Source: Salipiger abyssi (GTDB taxonomy: Bacteria; Pseudomonadota; Alphaproteobacteria; Rhodobacterales; Rhodobacteraceae). From it: 64,000 nucleotides of DNA. Shown piece after piece: positions 31,678 through 39,223 of the stretch. The notes under the pieces were generated by a model. The model ran no database searches and was not told the DNA's origin. It saw only the letters and a program-made list of their open reading frames with translations. Location: positions 3,356,501 to 3,420,500 of the forward strand of contig NZ_CP015093.1 in NCBI RefSeq assembly GCF_001975705.1, in the 5' to 3' direction. The translations under genes and the position numbers were made by a program. Positions within the stretch are counted from its first letter, which is position 1. Each line of letters opens with the position of its first letter.

Positions 31678-32040
31678 TCAGGCGTTCGCTTCGCGGATCT
31701 TCTCGGCGGCGTCCTTGTTGTAGGTCACGCCGCTGGTTTCGAGGAGCTGGTCGAGCTCGCCCGACAGGGTCATTTCGGTGATGATGTCGCAGCCGCCGAC
31801 GAATTCGCCCTTTACATAAAGCTGCGGGATGGTCGGCCAGTCGGAATAGTCCTTGATGCCCTGGCGGATCGCATCGTCGGCCAGCACGTTCACATCGAGG
31901 AAATCCACCCCCATGTAGTTCAGCACGCCCGCTACGCGGCTGGAAAAGCCGCATTGCGGCTGGGTCTTGGTGCCTTTCATGAACAGCACCACATCATTGG
32001 CTTTCACCGTGTCGTCGATCGTCGTCTTCGCGTCGGTCAT
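31678..32040 (-). CDS. grxD: Monothiol glutaredoxin (Grx4 type)
   Basis: Carries a [2Fe-2S] cluster with glutathione and works with BolA in iron and Fe-S homeostasis. The 120-residue protein has the active-site CGFS with C30, the GTKTQPQ lead-in, WPTIPQLYVKGEFVGGCDI near residue 67 and a GELDQLL tail. It lies 127 bases downstream of bolA on the same strand, the usual functional pairing. Confidence 0.95.
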   Translation of the reverse strand: MTDAKTTIDDTVKANDVVLFMKGTKTQPQCGFSSRVAGVLNYMGVDFLDVNVLADDAIRQGIKDYSDWPTIPQLYVKGEFVGGCDIITEMTLSGELDQLLETSGVTYNKDAAEKIREANA

Positions 32041-32167
32041 CGTGTTCTCCTTACGAGGCGCCGCTCATTCGCGCGCCTGGCCCGCCAGTATCGCGAGCCG
32101 TGTCTCATGAAGCCGGCCAGATCCGCGCACCATGTGGTTACGCCGAGCAGGCCGCTTGGCTCTGTCA

Positions 32168-32410
32168 TCACTCCGGCGCCTTGGTGGTCAGCGCCAGCGC
32201 GTGCAGCGCGCCGTTATTGCCGTCCATCTTGCCCTTCAGCGCGGCATAGACCGCGCGCTGCTGCTGAACGCGGTTCTTGCCACGAAAGCTCTCGTCGATC
32301 ACCTCGGCAGCGTAGTGATTGCTGTCCCCCGCAAGGTCGGTGATGGTGATCTTCGCATCGGGAAAGGCGGCCCGGATCAGCTGCTCGATCTCCGTCGCTT
32401 CGATGGCCAT
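32168..32410 (-). CDS. bolA: BolA family protein
   Basis: An 80-residue BolA-like protein, partner of monothiol glutaredoxins in Fe-S and iron regulation. It shows the family core NHYAAEVIDESFRGKNRVQQ with the conserved cluster-ligand His candidates and a C-terminal HALALTTKAP (BolA His). It precedes grxD. Confidence 0.92.
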   Translation of the reverse strand: MAIEATEIEQLIRAAFPDAKITITDLAGDSNHYAAEVIDESFRGKNRVQQQRAVYAALKGKMDGNNGALHALALTTKAPE

Positions 32411-32489
32411 ATGGCGATACTCCGCTGTTCAGTGTCCTGTGCGACAGATGTAAGCCCCATGCCGCACAGGCGCAAGCATGCGCCGCAGG

Positions 32490-33272
32490 TCAGCAGGCCA
32501 GATCGACCCAGACCGGGACGTGGTCGGAGGGTTTTTCGCGGCCCCGGATCTCGCGGTCGATCTGCACATCGGTCATCAGGTCTGCGGCCTGCGGCGACAG
32601 CAGCACATGGTCGATGCGGATGCCATTGTTGCGCTGCCAGGCGCCTGCCTGGTAATCCCAGAACGAGTAGTGCCCGGGGCCGGGGTGGCGGGTCCGGAAC
32701 GCCTCGGTGAAGCCCAGGTTGAGGATCCGGCGGAAGGCGGCGCGGGTCTGCGGCAGGTAGAGCGCATCCTCTTCCCAGGCCTCGGGTTTCGCCGCGTCCT
32801 CTGCCTGCGGAATCACGTTGTAATCGCCGGCCATGAGAAACGGCATCTCCTCGGCCAGCAGGGCGCGGGCGCGGGCCTCCATGCGTTCCATCCAGGCGAG
32901 CTTGTAGTCGTATTTCGGCCCCGGCGCCGGGTTGCCGTTGGGCAGGTAAAGCCCGCAGAGCCGCAGCGCGTGGGTGTCGCCCACAACCGTCGCCTCGATC
33001 CAGCGCGCCTGCTCGTCCTCGTCATCGCCGGGCAGGCCGCGCGTGACGTCCTCCAGCGGCAGTTTCGACAGGATCGCGACGCCGTTGAAGCCTTTCTGAC
33101 CGTGGGTTTCGACCTGATAGCCGCGCTCTTCGAAATGCTCGCGGGGGAAGGCCTCGTCGACGGATTTGATCTCCTGGAGCAGCGCCACATCGGGCTGGGC
33201 CTCGTCGAGCCAGTCGCTCAGGGCCGCGATGCGTGCCTTGACGCCGTTGATGTTGAAGCTGGCGATCTTCAT
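32490..33272 (-). CDS. xth: Exodeoxyribonuclease III (AP endonuclease)
   Basis: Cuts DNA at abasic sites and trims 3' ends in base excision repair. The 260-residue protein has every motif of the ExoIII fold: FNINGVKARI (6-15), LLQEIK with metal-binding E34, GDYNVIP near 150, RIDHVLLS near 219 and SDHVPVWVDL at the C-terminus with the catalytic Asp-His pair. It is a single-gene unit upstream of bolA. Confidence 0.96.
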   Translation of the reverse strand: MKIASFNINGVKARIAALSDWLDEAQPDVALLQEIKSVDEAFPREHFEERGYQVETHGQKGFNGVAILSKLPLEDVTRGLPGDDEDEQARWIEATVVGDTHALRLCGLYLPNGNPAPGPKYDYKLAWMERMEARARALLAEEMPFLMAGDYNVIPQAEDAAKPEAWEEDALYLPQTRAAFRRILNLGFTEAFRTRHPGPGHYSFWDYQAGAWQRNNGIRIDHVLLSPQAADLMTDVQIDREIRGREKPSDHVPVWVDLAC

Positions 33273-33610
33273 TGGGCCCTCCGCTGTGTTGATCCAGCTA
33301 TCGCCCAGTCGCCCTTCAGGGGCAAGCCCGCAGCCCGTTTGACGGCGGCGATTCGAGCGAAAAACCCGGCGATTCGCAGGTTTTCAGCGGACGCAGAAAT
33401 TCATCCACAGAAAATATTTTCCTGTGGAGAAATCAGAATTTTCAACTTTTCGGGCCGGCTAGCGGCGGTCCTTCATGTGCATAAATCGTGTATTATTCAA
33501 CCTATGCAAGAAAGCATATTGCCAGAAACACGCATTGGCGGAAACCCTGAAACGGCCAAATGGCACGAACTTCAACGCCAAAATCGGCTTTTTCTCACAG
33601 GGGTTTCCAG
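33273..33610 (+). other. AT-richer upstream region of the repeat-protein gene
   Basis: 338 bases without a gene. The stretch 33380-33530 is clearly richer in A+T than the genome around it. It holds two direct copies of CGGCGATTCG (33346-33355 and 33367-33376), an inverted repeat at 33405-33427 and a TATTAT box at 33491-33496 as a possible -10 element. It probably is the control region and leader of the gene at 33611. Confidence 0.5.
33405..33427. promoter_or_regulatory. Inverted repeat upstream of repeat-protein gene
   Basis: CCACAG-AAAAT-ATTTT-C-CTGTGG: a near-perfect dyad of 11 bases per arm with one unpaired C, 184 bases before the ATG at 33611. It looks like a regulator site or a stem in a long leader; its protein partner is unknown. 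Confidence 0.4.
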
Positions 33611-34135
33611 ATGTCCGCTCAACTCAAGCATGCAATCACTGAAGAATCCGTTGACGCGCTCGGCGCGGATCTGTTCGGCGGCGACGGCTGCGCGATGTTC
33701 ACCTCGGGCGCCGCGCCCATGGGCAGCGAAACGATGACCGGCGACGCGCTGGAGATGTTCACCTCCGGTGCCGCTCCGGTGACGGGTTCCGCCGCGACCG
33801 GCGAGGCCACCGGTCTCTTCACCTCGGGCGCCGCGCCGATGGGCAGCGCCACCATGACCGGTGAGGCCGTCGCGCTCTTCACCTCCGGTGCCGCCCCGGC
33901 GCAGTCGGAAACCGCCAGCGGCGACGCGGTGGAGCTTTTCACGTCGGGTGCCGCACCGGTGACCTCCGAGGCGTCGCAGGGCGATGCGGTCGAGATGTTC
34001 ACCTCCGGCGCCGCACCGACCGCAAGCGACGCGATCCGCGGCGACGCCGTGGAAATGTTCACCTCGGGCGCCGCGCCCAAGGGCACCCGCGCCGCAGCGG
34101 GCGAGGCCACCGGCCTGTTCACCTCGGGCGCCTGA
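33611..34135 (+). CDS. Protein of exact 20-residue tandem repeats (FTSGAAP)
   Basis: A 174-residue protein of unknown function. Residues 1-28 form a leader with one cysteine (ending LFGGDGCA). Residues 29-168 are seven repeats of exactly 20 residues, each opening with Met or Leu then FTSGAAP and closing with a variable spacer such as xxSxxxxGDAVE. An eighth copy stops after FTSGA. There is no signal peptide or membrane segment. FTSGAAP is encoded with different synonymous codons in different copies, so the protein sequence rather than the DNA is conserved. A hairpin and two more genes follow. It resembles multi-core precursor peptides in layout, but no modifying enzyme is recognisable. It may belong to an uncharacterised Rhodobacterales DUF family. 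Confidence 0.75.
   Translation: MSAQLKHAITEESVDALGADLFGGDGCAMFTSGAAPMGSETMTGDALEMFTSGAAPVTGSAATGEATGLFTSGAAPMGSATMTGEAVALFTSGAAPAQSETASGDAVELFTSGAAPVTSEASQGDAVEMFTSGAAPTASDAIRGDAVEMFTSGAAPKGTRAAAGEATGLFTSGA
33695..34132 (+). repeat. 60-base coding tandem repeat array
   Basis: Seven full 60-base units begin at 33695, 33755, 33815, 33875, 33935, 33995 and 34055, with a partial eighth at 34115. The period is exact, with no insertion or deletion. The conserved part encodes (M/L)FTSGAAP. Confidence 0.9.
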
Positions 34136-34153
34136 TCGTCCGAAGTCTTTGCA

Positions 34154-34181
34154 GCGGGCGTCTTGGGGATGAGACGCCCGC
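34154..34181 (+). terminator. Hairpin between repeat-protein gene and next gene
   Basis: Perfect 10-base arms GCGGGCGTCT and AGACGCCCGC with an 8-base loop, 18 bases after the stop codon. No T run follows, so it may act as a partial terminator or RNA-stability element that lets the first gene be expressed more than the two downstream. Confidence 0.5.
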
Positions 34182-34206
34182 GCGCACCAGAAAGAAGAGG
34201 CCCGAC

Positions 34207-35268
34207 ATGACCAATGTGATCGCGCTCCGGCCCAAAGCCCGCATCGCCACGCCGGAGACCGGCGCGGCCGCGCTGCTGACCAGCTTTGCCACCTGCCGCC
34301 GGCGTCAGGAGGATGTGTTCTGGCTGAAGGAAAACGCTGAGCTTCTGAACATTCTCGAATGCACCGGCACCATGCTGCCGCGCGCCGCGCTGGAGGCGCT
34401 GGCGGGCTTTTACGAGACGGTCGGGAAGCGGCTGGCCTTTTTCCCGCAATATTATCGTTTCCTGCTGTCCATCACGCTGGATCTCGAGGATCTGGGGATG
34501 GAGGGCGACACCGGCGCGATGCTGGCCGACCGCGCGGCGCGCGAGGATTTCGCCGGCGCCGAGCTGTCGGACCTGCAACGCATGGAGGCGCGCCGGCTGC
34601 TGGCGCGGCGCGGCGTGGAGGGTCCGGAGGATGCAGGACTGACCGACCGGCTGCGCGCGTTTTGCGCCCGGTCGCAGACCTTTGCCTTGCCGAACAAGAA
34701 AGCCGCCTATGAGCTGACCCATATCGTTTTCTATCTCAGCGAATACGGACGGCGCGACCCCGAGCTGGGGGCGGAGGCGCTCACCAGCCTGCATTTTGCC
34801 GGCAACCTGGCATTTCTTGAGCAGAATTCCGATCTTCTGGCCGAAATCTGCATCGCGCTGCGCTATGCCGGCGCCGAGCCGCCGGCGCTCTGGACGCGCT
34901 GGCTGGCGCGCGAGACGCATCTGTTTGCCGTCGAGCAGGGCGAGGGGCTCTCGGTCGCCGACGACTACCACGATTTCCTCGTGTGCAACTGGCATGCGGC
35001 GGTGACGGGGGCCGAGCCCTTCCGCAAGCCGCTGGTGGCGGAGCGCATGCGCTTCACCCGCTCCGAACGTGTCGCGGCACCGCTGCGCGAGCTGTCGGAG
35101 GCGCTCTTTGCCGAAGGCGATGCGCGCCGTCCGGACTGGCCGGCGATGCGGGCACGGATGCAGGCGCGGCTGTCGCCGCAGACGCTCGATGTGGTCGATA
35201 CGCTGGCCGGGCAGTCGGCGCATTTCGATGCCTTCTTTGAGGGCTTCGCCCGCGCGGGGCAGGCATGA
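34207..35268 (+). CDS. Uncharacterised protein linked to the repeat-protein gene
   Basis: A 353-residue protein without signal peptide or membrane segments, predicted to be mostly helical. I do not recognise a catalytic motif. Notable segments are FATCRRRQEDVFWLKENAEL near residue 30, FYETVGKRLAFFPQYYRFLL near 62 and NKKAAYELTHIVFYLSEYG near 165, and the acid/aromatic-rich pattern is even along its length. It starts 71 bases after the repeat protein, with an AGAAGAGG ribosome site, and its stop overlaps the EamA start (ATGA). It may be one of the DUF families restricted to Rhodobacterales. A role in handling the repeat protein is suggested only by position. Confidence 0.6.
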   Translation: MTNVIALRPKARIATPETGAAALLTSFATCRRRQEDVFWLKENAELLNILECTGTMLPRAALEALAGFYETVGKRLAFFPQYYRFLLSITLDLEDLGMEGDTGAMLADRAAREDFAGAELSDLQRMEARRLLARRGVEGPEDAGLTDRLRAFCARSQTFALPNKKAAYELTHIVFYLSEYGRRDPELGAEALTSLHFAGNLAFLEQNSDLLAEICIALRYAGAEPPALWTRWLARETHLFAVEQGEGLSVADDYHDFLVCNWHAAVTGAEPFRKPLVAERMRFTRSERVAAPLRELSEALFAEGDARRPDWPAMRARMQARLSPQTLDVVDTLAGQSAHFDAFFEGFARAGQA

Positions 35269-36146
35269 GCGCCGCGCGCAGTGCGCTCGCGGGCGCCGGG
35301 CTGGTGGCGCTCTATACCGGCGCCATCGCGGCGGCGGACGGGATAACCAAGCTGATCGCGGGCGGCTACGCCGCGCCGCAGCTTTTTGCGCTCTCTTCGG
35401 GGCTCGTCATTCTGCTGTCGCTGGCCGCTGCGCGGCGCGGCGGGCATGGCGGGCTGCGCACGCGCTGCCGGGGTGTCATGGCACTGCGCGCCATGCTCAC
35501 GGTGCTGGCGGCCATTGGCTTCTTTCAGGCCTTCCGGCTGCTGCCCTTTGCCGATGTCTTCCTCTTCATCGCGCTGATGCCGCTGATCGCGGCGGCGCTT
35601 TCCGGCCCGGCCCTGGGTGAGCCGGTGCGCCCGGCGGTGTGGCTGGCGCTGAGCCTCGGCGCGGCGGGGGTGCTCTGCCTGATGCCGGCGGGGCGGCTGG
35701 CGGTCGATCCGGGCCATCTCTGGGCGCTTTTTGCGGCGCTGACGGGCACCGGCTCGATGGTGGCGGCACGCTATATCGCGCGGATCGAGCGGGTGCCGCT
35801 GGCGCAGGTTTTCTGGCCCAACCTCGCGCTGATGCTCACCATGGGCGTGGCGCTGCCCTTTGTCTGGCAGCCGATGGGGCTGGCGGATCTGGGCTGGGTC
35901 GCGGGCTACGCGCTCTTTCTATTTGCCGCGCGCTGGCTCTCGGTCGAGGCGCTGCGGCTGCTGCCGGCCTATGTGGCGACGCCGCTGATGAATCTGCAAT
36001 TCGTCTGGATGGTCGCCATCGGCTGGTGGGGCTTTGGCGAGCTGCCGGGCATGGGCACGATGCTGGGCGTGGCGCTGGTGGTGGGCTCCGGGCTCTGGCT
36101 GGTCGCCGACGAGGCGCTGCCCGCCCGCCGCGCGCTCCGCGCCTGA
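35265..36146 (+). CDS. EamA/DMT family transporter
   Basis: A 293-residue drug/metabolite-type transporter with ten predicted helices and two EamA halves. The first half contains ALRAMLTVLAAIGFFQAFRLLP and FADVFLFIALMPLIAAALSG, the second LLPAYVATPLMNLQFVWMVA. It overlaps the upstream gene by 4 bases, so the two are coupled. Export of a small molecule is the family role; the substrate is unknown. Confidence 0.85.
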   Translation: MSAARSALAGAGLVALYTGAIAAADGITKLIAGGYAAPQLFALSSGLVILLSLAAARRGGHGGLRTRCRGVMALRAMLTVLAAIGFFQAFRLLPFADVFLFIALMPLIAAALSGPALGEPVRPAVWLALSLGAAGVLCLMPAGRLAVDPGHLWALFAALTGTGSMVAARYIARIERVPLAQVFWPNLALMLTMGVALPFVWQPMGLADLGWVAGYALFLFAARWLSVEALRLLPAYVATPLMNLQFVWMVAIGWWGFGELPGMGTMLGVALVVGSGLWLVADEALPARRALRA

Positions 36147-36158
36147 TCCTGTCCCTCT

Positions 36159-36197
36159 GACACCGCCCCGGGGTCCGCGCGATCCCGGGGCGGTGTC
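36159..36197 (+). terminator. Strong hairpin after the EamA gene
   Basis: Perfect 14-base arms (36159-36172 and 36184-36197) with an 11-base loop and only TTG after it. It marks the end of the 33.6-36.1 kb unit and separates it from the Hsp70-like gene. Confidence 0.65.
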
Positions 36198-36256
36198 TTG
36201 CGCGCCCCGGCGCTTTGCGGTAGCGGCAGCACCTTCCCGCCGCAAAGGATACCGCC

Positions 36257-37498
36257 ATGCCCGTGTCCGCCACGCTTGCCGTCGATTTCGGAACCTCGAA
36301 TTCCGCCGCCGCGATGCTGGAGCAGGGCACGCTGCGGCGCATCGCGCTGGAGCCCGGGGCCGAGACCCTGCCCACCGCCGTGTTCTTTCCCGAGGAGGGC
36401 GGCGCCATGCGCATCGGCTCGGCGGCTGCCGAGGCGCTGATCGCGGGTGAGGACGGGCGCTATATGCGGGCGCTGAAAAGCGTGCTGGGCACGCCGCTCT
36501 TTCACGAGAAACGCCTGATCGCCAAGCGTCGCCGCACGCTGGCCGAGATCGTCACCGCCTTTCTGGTCGAGGTAAAGACCCGCGCCGAGGCGCAGACGGG
36601 CAGGGCGTTCGACCGGGTGCTCTCGGGCCGCCCGGTGCATTTCCACAGCTCCGACACCGCGCGCGACGCGGCGGCGCTGGCCGATCTGCGCGGCTGCTAC
36701 GAGGCGGCGGGGTTTGCGGAGGTGGAGTTCCTCTATGAACCCGAGGCCGCCGCGCGCTCCTGTCAGGAGGCAGACCGCCCCGGCGAGCTGGGGCTGGTGG
36801 TCGATATCGGCGGCGGCACGTCCGATTTCTCGGTGTTCCGCGCCGCGCCGGAGGGGATCGAGATCCTCGCCTCGCATGGCATAAGGCTGGGGGGCACCGA
36901 TTTCGACCGCTCGGTCTCGCTGAGCCACGCCATGCCGCTGCTGGGGCTCGGCTCGCAGTTGCGCCGACCGCTGGGCGAGGGGCTGCTGCCGGTGCCCAAT
37001 GCGCTCTACGTGGATCTGGCGACCTGGGCGATGATCCCGTTTCTCTACACCGCCGACACCCTGCGCGCCGCCCGCGACATGAAGCGCCATGCGGTGGAGC
37101 CGGAGAAATTCGCCCGCCTTGTCAGCGTGCTGGAGGACGAGCTCGGCCACGAGCTGGCCTTTGCCGTGGAGCGCGGCAAGATCGCCGCCAATAGCGGCAC
37201 GCCGGGTGCCGCCATCGAGATGGGGGTGATCGAGCGCGGGCTTGCGGCGCCGCTCACAGCCGGGGCGCTCGCCGCCGCGCTGACGGAGGCGGGCGAGCAG
37301 TTGCGCCACGCCATGTACGAGACGCTGCACCGGGCGCAGGTCACGCCGATGCAGATCGGTGCCGTGGTGCTGGTCGGCGGGTCGAGCCTCATGCGGCTGG
37401 TGGCCGACGAGGCGCGCGCGGTCTGCCCCGGCGCGCGGCTGCGCCGGTCGGAGGCGTTCACGGCGGTGATCGACGGTCTGGCGCTGGCCACCGCCTGA
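36257..37498 (+). CDS. Hsp70-family protein, YegD-like
   Basis: A 413-residue actin-fold ATPase of the Hsp70 superfamily. It has the phosphate-1 motif AVDFGTSNSAAAM at residues 8-20, LYEPEAAARS near 163, the phosphate-2 motif VVDIGGGTSDFSVF near 182 and LVGGSSLMRLVADE near 375. It lacks the substrate-binding domain and lid of DnaK, as does E. coli YegD. No co-chaperone gene is adjacent. Cytoplasmic; function unknown. Confidence 0.85.
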   Translation: MPVSATLAVDFGTSNSAAAMLEQGTLRRIALEPGAETLPTAVFFPEEGGAMRIGSAAAEALIAGEDGRYMRALKSVLGTPLFHEKRLIAKRRRTLAEIVTAFLVEVKTRAEAQTGRAFDRVLSGRPVHFHSSDTARDAAALADLRGCYEAAGFAEVEFLYEPEAAARSCQEADRPGELGLVVDIGGGTSDFSVFRAAPEGIEILASHGIRLGGTDFDRSVSLSHAMPLLGLGSQLRRPLGEGLLPVPNALYVDLATWAMIPFLYTADTLRAARDMKRHAVEPEKFARLVSVLEDELGHELAFAVERGKIAANSGTPGAAIEMGVIERGLAAPLTAGALAAALTEAGEQLRHAMYETLHRAQVTPMQIGAVVLVGGSSLMRLVADEARAVCPGARLRRSEAFTAVIDGLALATA

Positions 37499-37504
37499 GC
37501 GTGC

Positions 37505-37828
37505 TCACATGGCGAAGCTGGTGCCGCAGCCGCAGGAGCTGGTGGCGTTGGGATTCTCGATCACGAACCGCGCGCCGATCAGCTCTTCGGTGAAGTCGAT
37601 CGTGGCATCGGCCAGGAAGGGCAGCGAGATCTGATCGACGACCACGCGTTCGCCGCTGCCTTCGAGGACGAGATCGTCCTCGGCGGGATCGTCGAGCGTG
37701 ATTTCATACTGGAATCCCGAGCAGCCGCCACCCTCGACCGCAACGCGCAGGGCCTTGCCCTGGGCATTGGCGCCGATCTCGTTGAGGCGGGCAAAGGCAC
37801 GCTCGGTGACTTTCGGAGGCAGGTTCAT
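37505..37828 (-). CDS. erpA: Iron-sulfur insertion protein ErpA-like
   Basis: A 107-residue A-type carrier that delivers Fe-S clusters to target enzymes. The three cluster-binding cysteines are C36 (GGGCSGFQY) and C99/C101 (SCGCGTSF). It is the second such carrier in the window (the other is at 4646) and more like ErpA/IscA2 because of its GGGCSGFQYEI segment. It is divergent from dgt with 109 bases between. Confidence 0.9.
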   Translation of the reverse strand: MNLPPKVTERAFARLNEIGANAQGKALRVAVEGGGCSGFQYEITLDDPAEDDLVLEGSGERVVVDQISLPFLADATIDFTEELIGARFVIENPNATSSCGCGTSFAM

Positions 37829-37937
37829 GTCTGGACTCGCAAAGGTTTATCTCGGGAGGCACCCGTAATATAGGGAGGACAAGGACAGGCGGCAACCGGG
37901 CGAGACGATCCGGGCCGCATAGCAGAAGGCGACCCGC

Positions 37938-39110
37938 ATGGCGATCTACGCTTGCGACCCGGCACAGGCGCGCGGCAGACGCGTGACGGAAGAGGAAAGC
38001 GCGTTCCGCTCCTGCTTCCAGCGCGACCGGGACCGCATCATTCATTCATCGGCCTTTCGGCGGCTCAAGCACAAGACCCAGGTCTTTGTCGAGCACGAGG
38101 GCGATTTCTTCCGCACCAGGCTTACCCATTCCATCGAGGTGGCGCAGGTGGCGCGCACCATGACTGGCGCGCTGGGGCTCAATACCGATCTCACCGAGGC
38201 GGTGGCGCTGGCGCATGATCTCGGCCACACGCCTTTCGGTCATACCGGAGAGGATGCGCTGCACGAGCTGATGGCGCCCTATGGCGGCTTCGATCACAAC
38301 GCCCAGGCGCTGCGCATCGTGACCTCGCTGGAGCGCCACTATGCCGAGTTCGACGGGCTCAACCTGACATGGGACACGCTGGAGGGCATCGCCAAGCACA
38401 ACGGCCCTCTGCTGCCGCTGGCCGAGGGCGAGGCGCTGCCGGTGACGCTGGCGGAGTATAACGCCAGCCACGATCTGGAGCTGCACACCCATGCCAGCGC
38501 CGAGGCGCAGGTGGCGGCGCTTTCGGACGACATCGCCTATAACAATCACGATTTGCAGGACGGGCTGCGCGCCGGGCTCTTCACCGAGGACGAGGTCGCC
38601 GAAATGGCGCTGATCGCCCCGGCCTATGCGGAGGTCGACCGGCGCTATCCCGGGCTCGAACCCTACCGGCGCCGGCACGAGGCGCTGCGGCGGGTCTTTG
38701 GCTATATGGTCGAGGACGTGATCGACACCAGCCGCGCGCGGCTGGAGGCGGCGGCGCCCGGCTCGGCAGAGGAGATCCGCCATCTGGGCCGCCCGGTCAT
38801 CGCGTTCTCTGACGAGATGTGGGCGAAGCTGAAGGAGGTCCGCGCCTTCCTGTTCCGCCGCATGTACCGAGCGCCCTCGGTGATGGAGATCCGCACCAAG
38901 GTCACGCAGGTGGTGCGCGATCTCTTCCCGATCTACATGGAGCGCCCCGAGAACCTGCCGCAGCGCTGGCGCCAGGAGATCGACGCGGCGCAGGACGAGG
39001 CGGCGCTGGCGCGGCTGGTGGCCGATTACATCGCCGGCATGACCGACCGCTTCGCGCTTCAGGCGCATGCGCGGCTGATGGGGGTCGATATTCTGCACGA
39101 TCTGCCCTGA
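37938..39110 (+). CDS. dgt: dGTP triphosphohydrolase-like HD protein
   Basis: Hydrolyses dNTPs to nucleosides and triphosphate, trimming the dNTP pool. The 390-residue protein has the HD-domain metal ligands: H64 in RLTHSIEVAQ, H93-D94 in LAHDLGHTPFGHTGE, and DDIAYNNHDLQDG near residue 200. The N-terminal SSAFRRLKHKTQVF is typical of the dGTPase type 2 subfamily. The exact nucleotide preference is not predictable. Confidence 0.92.
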   Translation: MAIYACDPAQARGRRVTEEESAFRSCFQRDRDRIIHSSAFRRLKHKTQVFVEHEGDFFRTRLTHSIEVAQVARTMTGALGLNTDLTEAVALAHDLGHTPFGHTGEDALHELMAPYGGFDHNAQALRIVTSLERHYAEFDGLNLTWDTLEGIAKHNGPLLPLAEGEALPVTLAEYNASHDLELHTHASAEAQVAALSDDIAYNNHDLQDGLRAGLFTEDEVAEMALIAPAYAEVDRRYPGLEPYRRRHEALRRVFGYMVEDVIDTSRARLEAAAPGSAEEIRHLGRPVIAFSDEMWAKLKEVRAFLFRRMYRAPSVMEIRTKVTQVVRDLFPIYMERPENLPQRWRQEIDAAQDEAALARLVADYIAGMTDRFALQAHARLMGVDILHDLP

Positions 39111-39223
39111 CCTCCCGTAACGGAGGGCTGGACAGAGACTGTCCGCGTGCCATTTGCTGAGCGCAGGGCCGCGCTTGCGCGCGTTTGCGGCGCCAAGGGG
39201 CGGCAATACCGGAAAGGACGACG

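Noticed and set aside
33695..34132. Regular 60-base repeats considered as a CRISPR array
   Set aside because: The period stays in frame without indels, the conserved part varies at synonymous sites, no cas genes are near and unit structure is not repeat-spacer.
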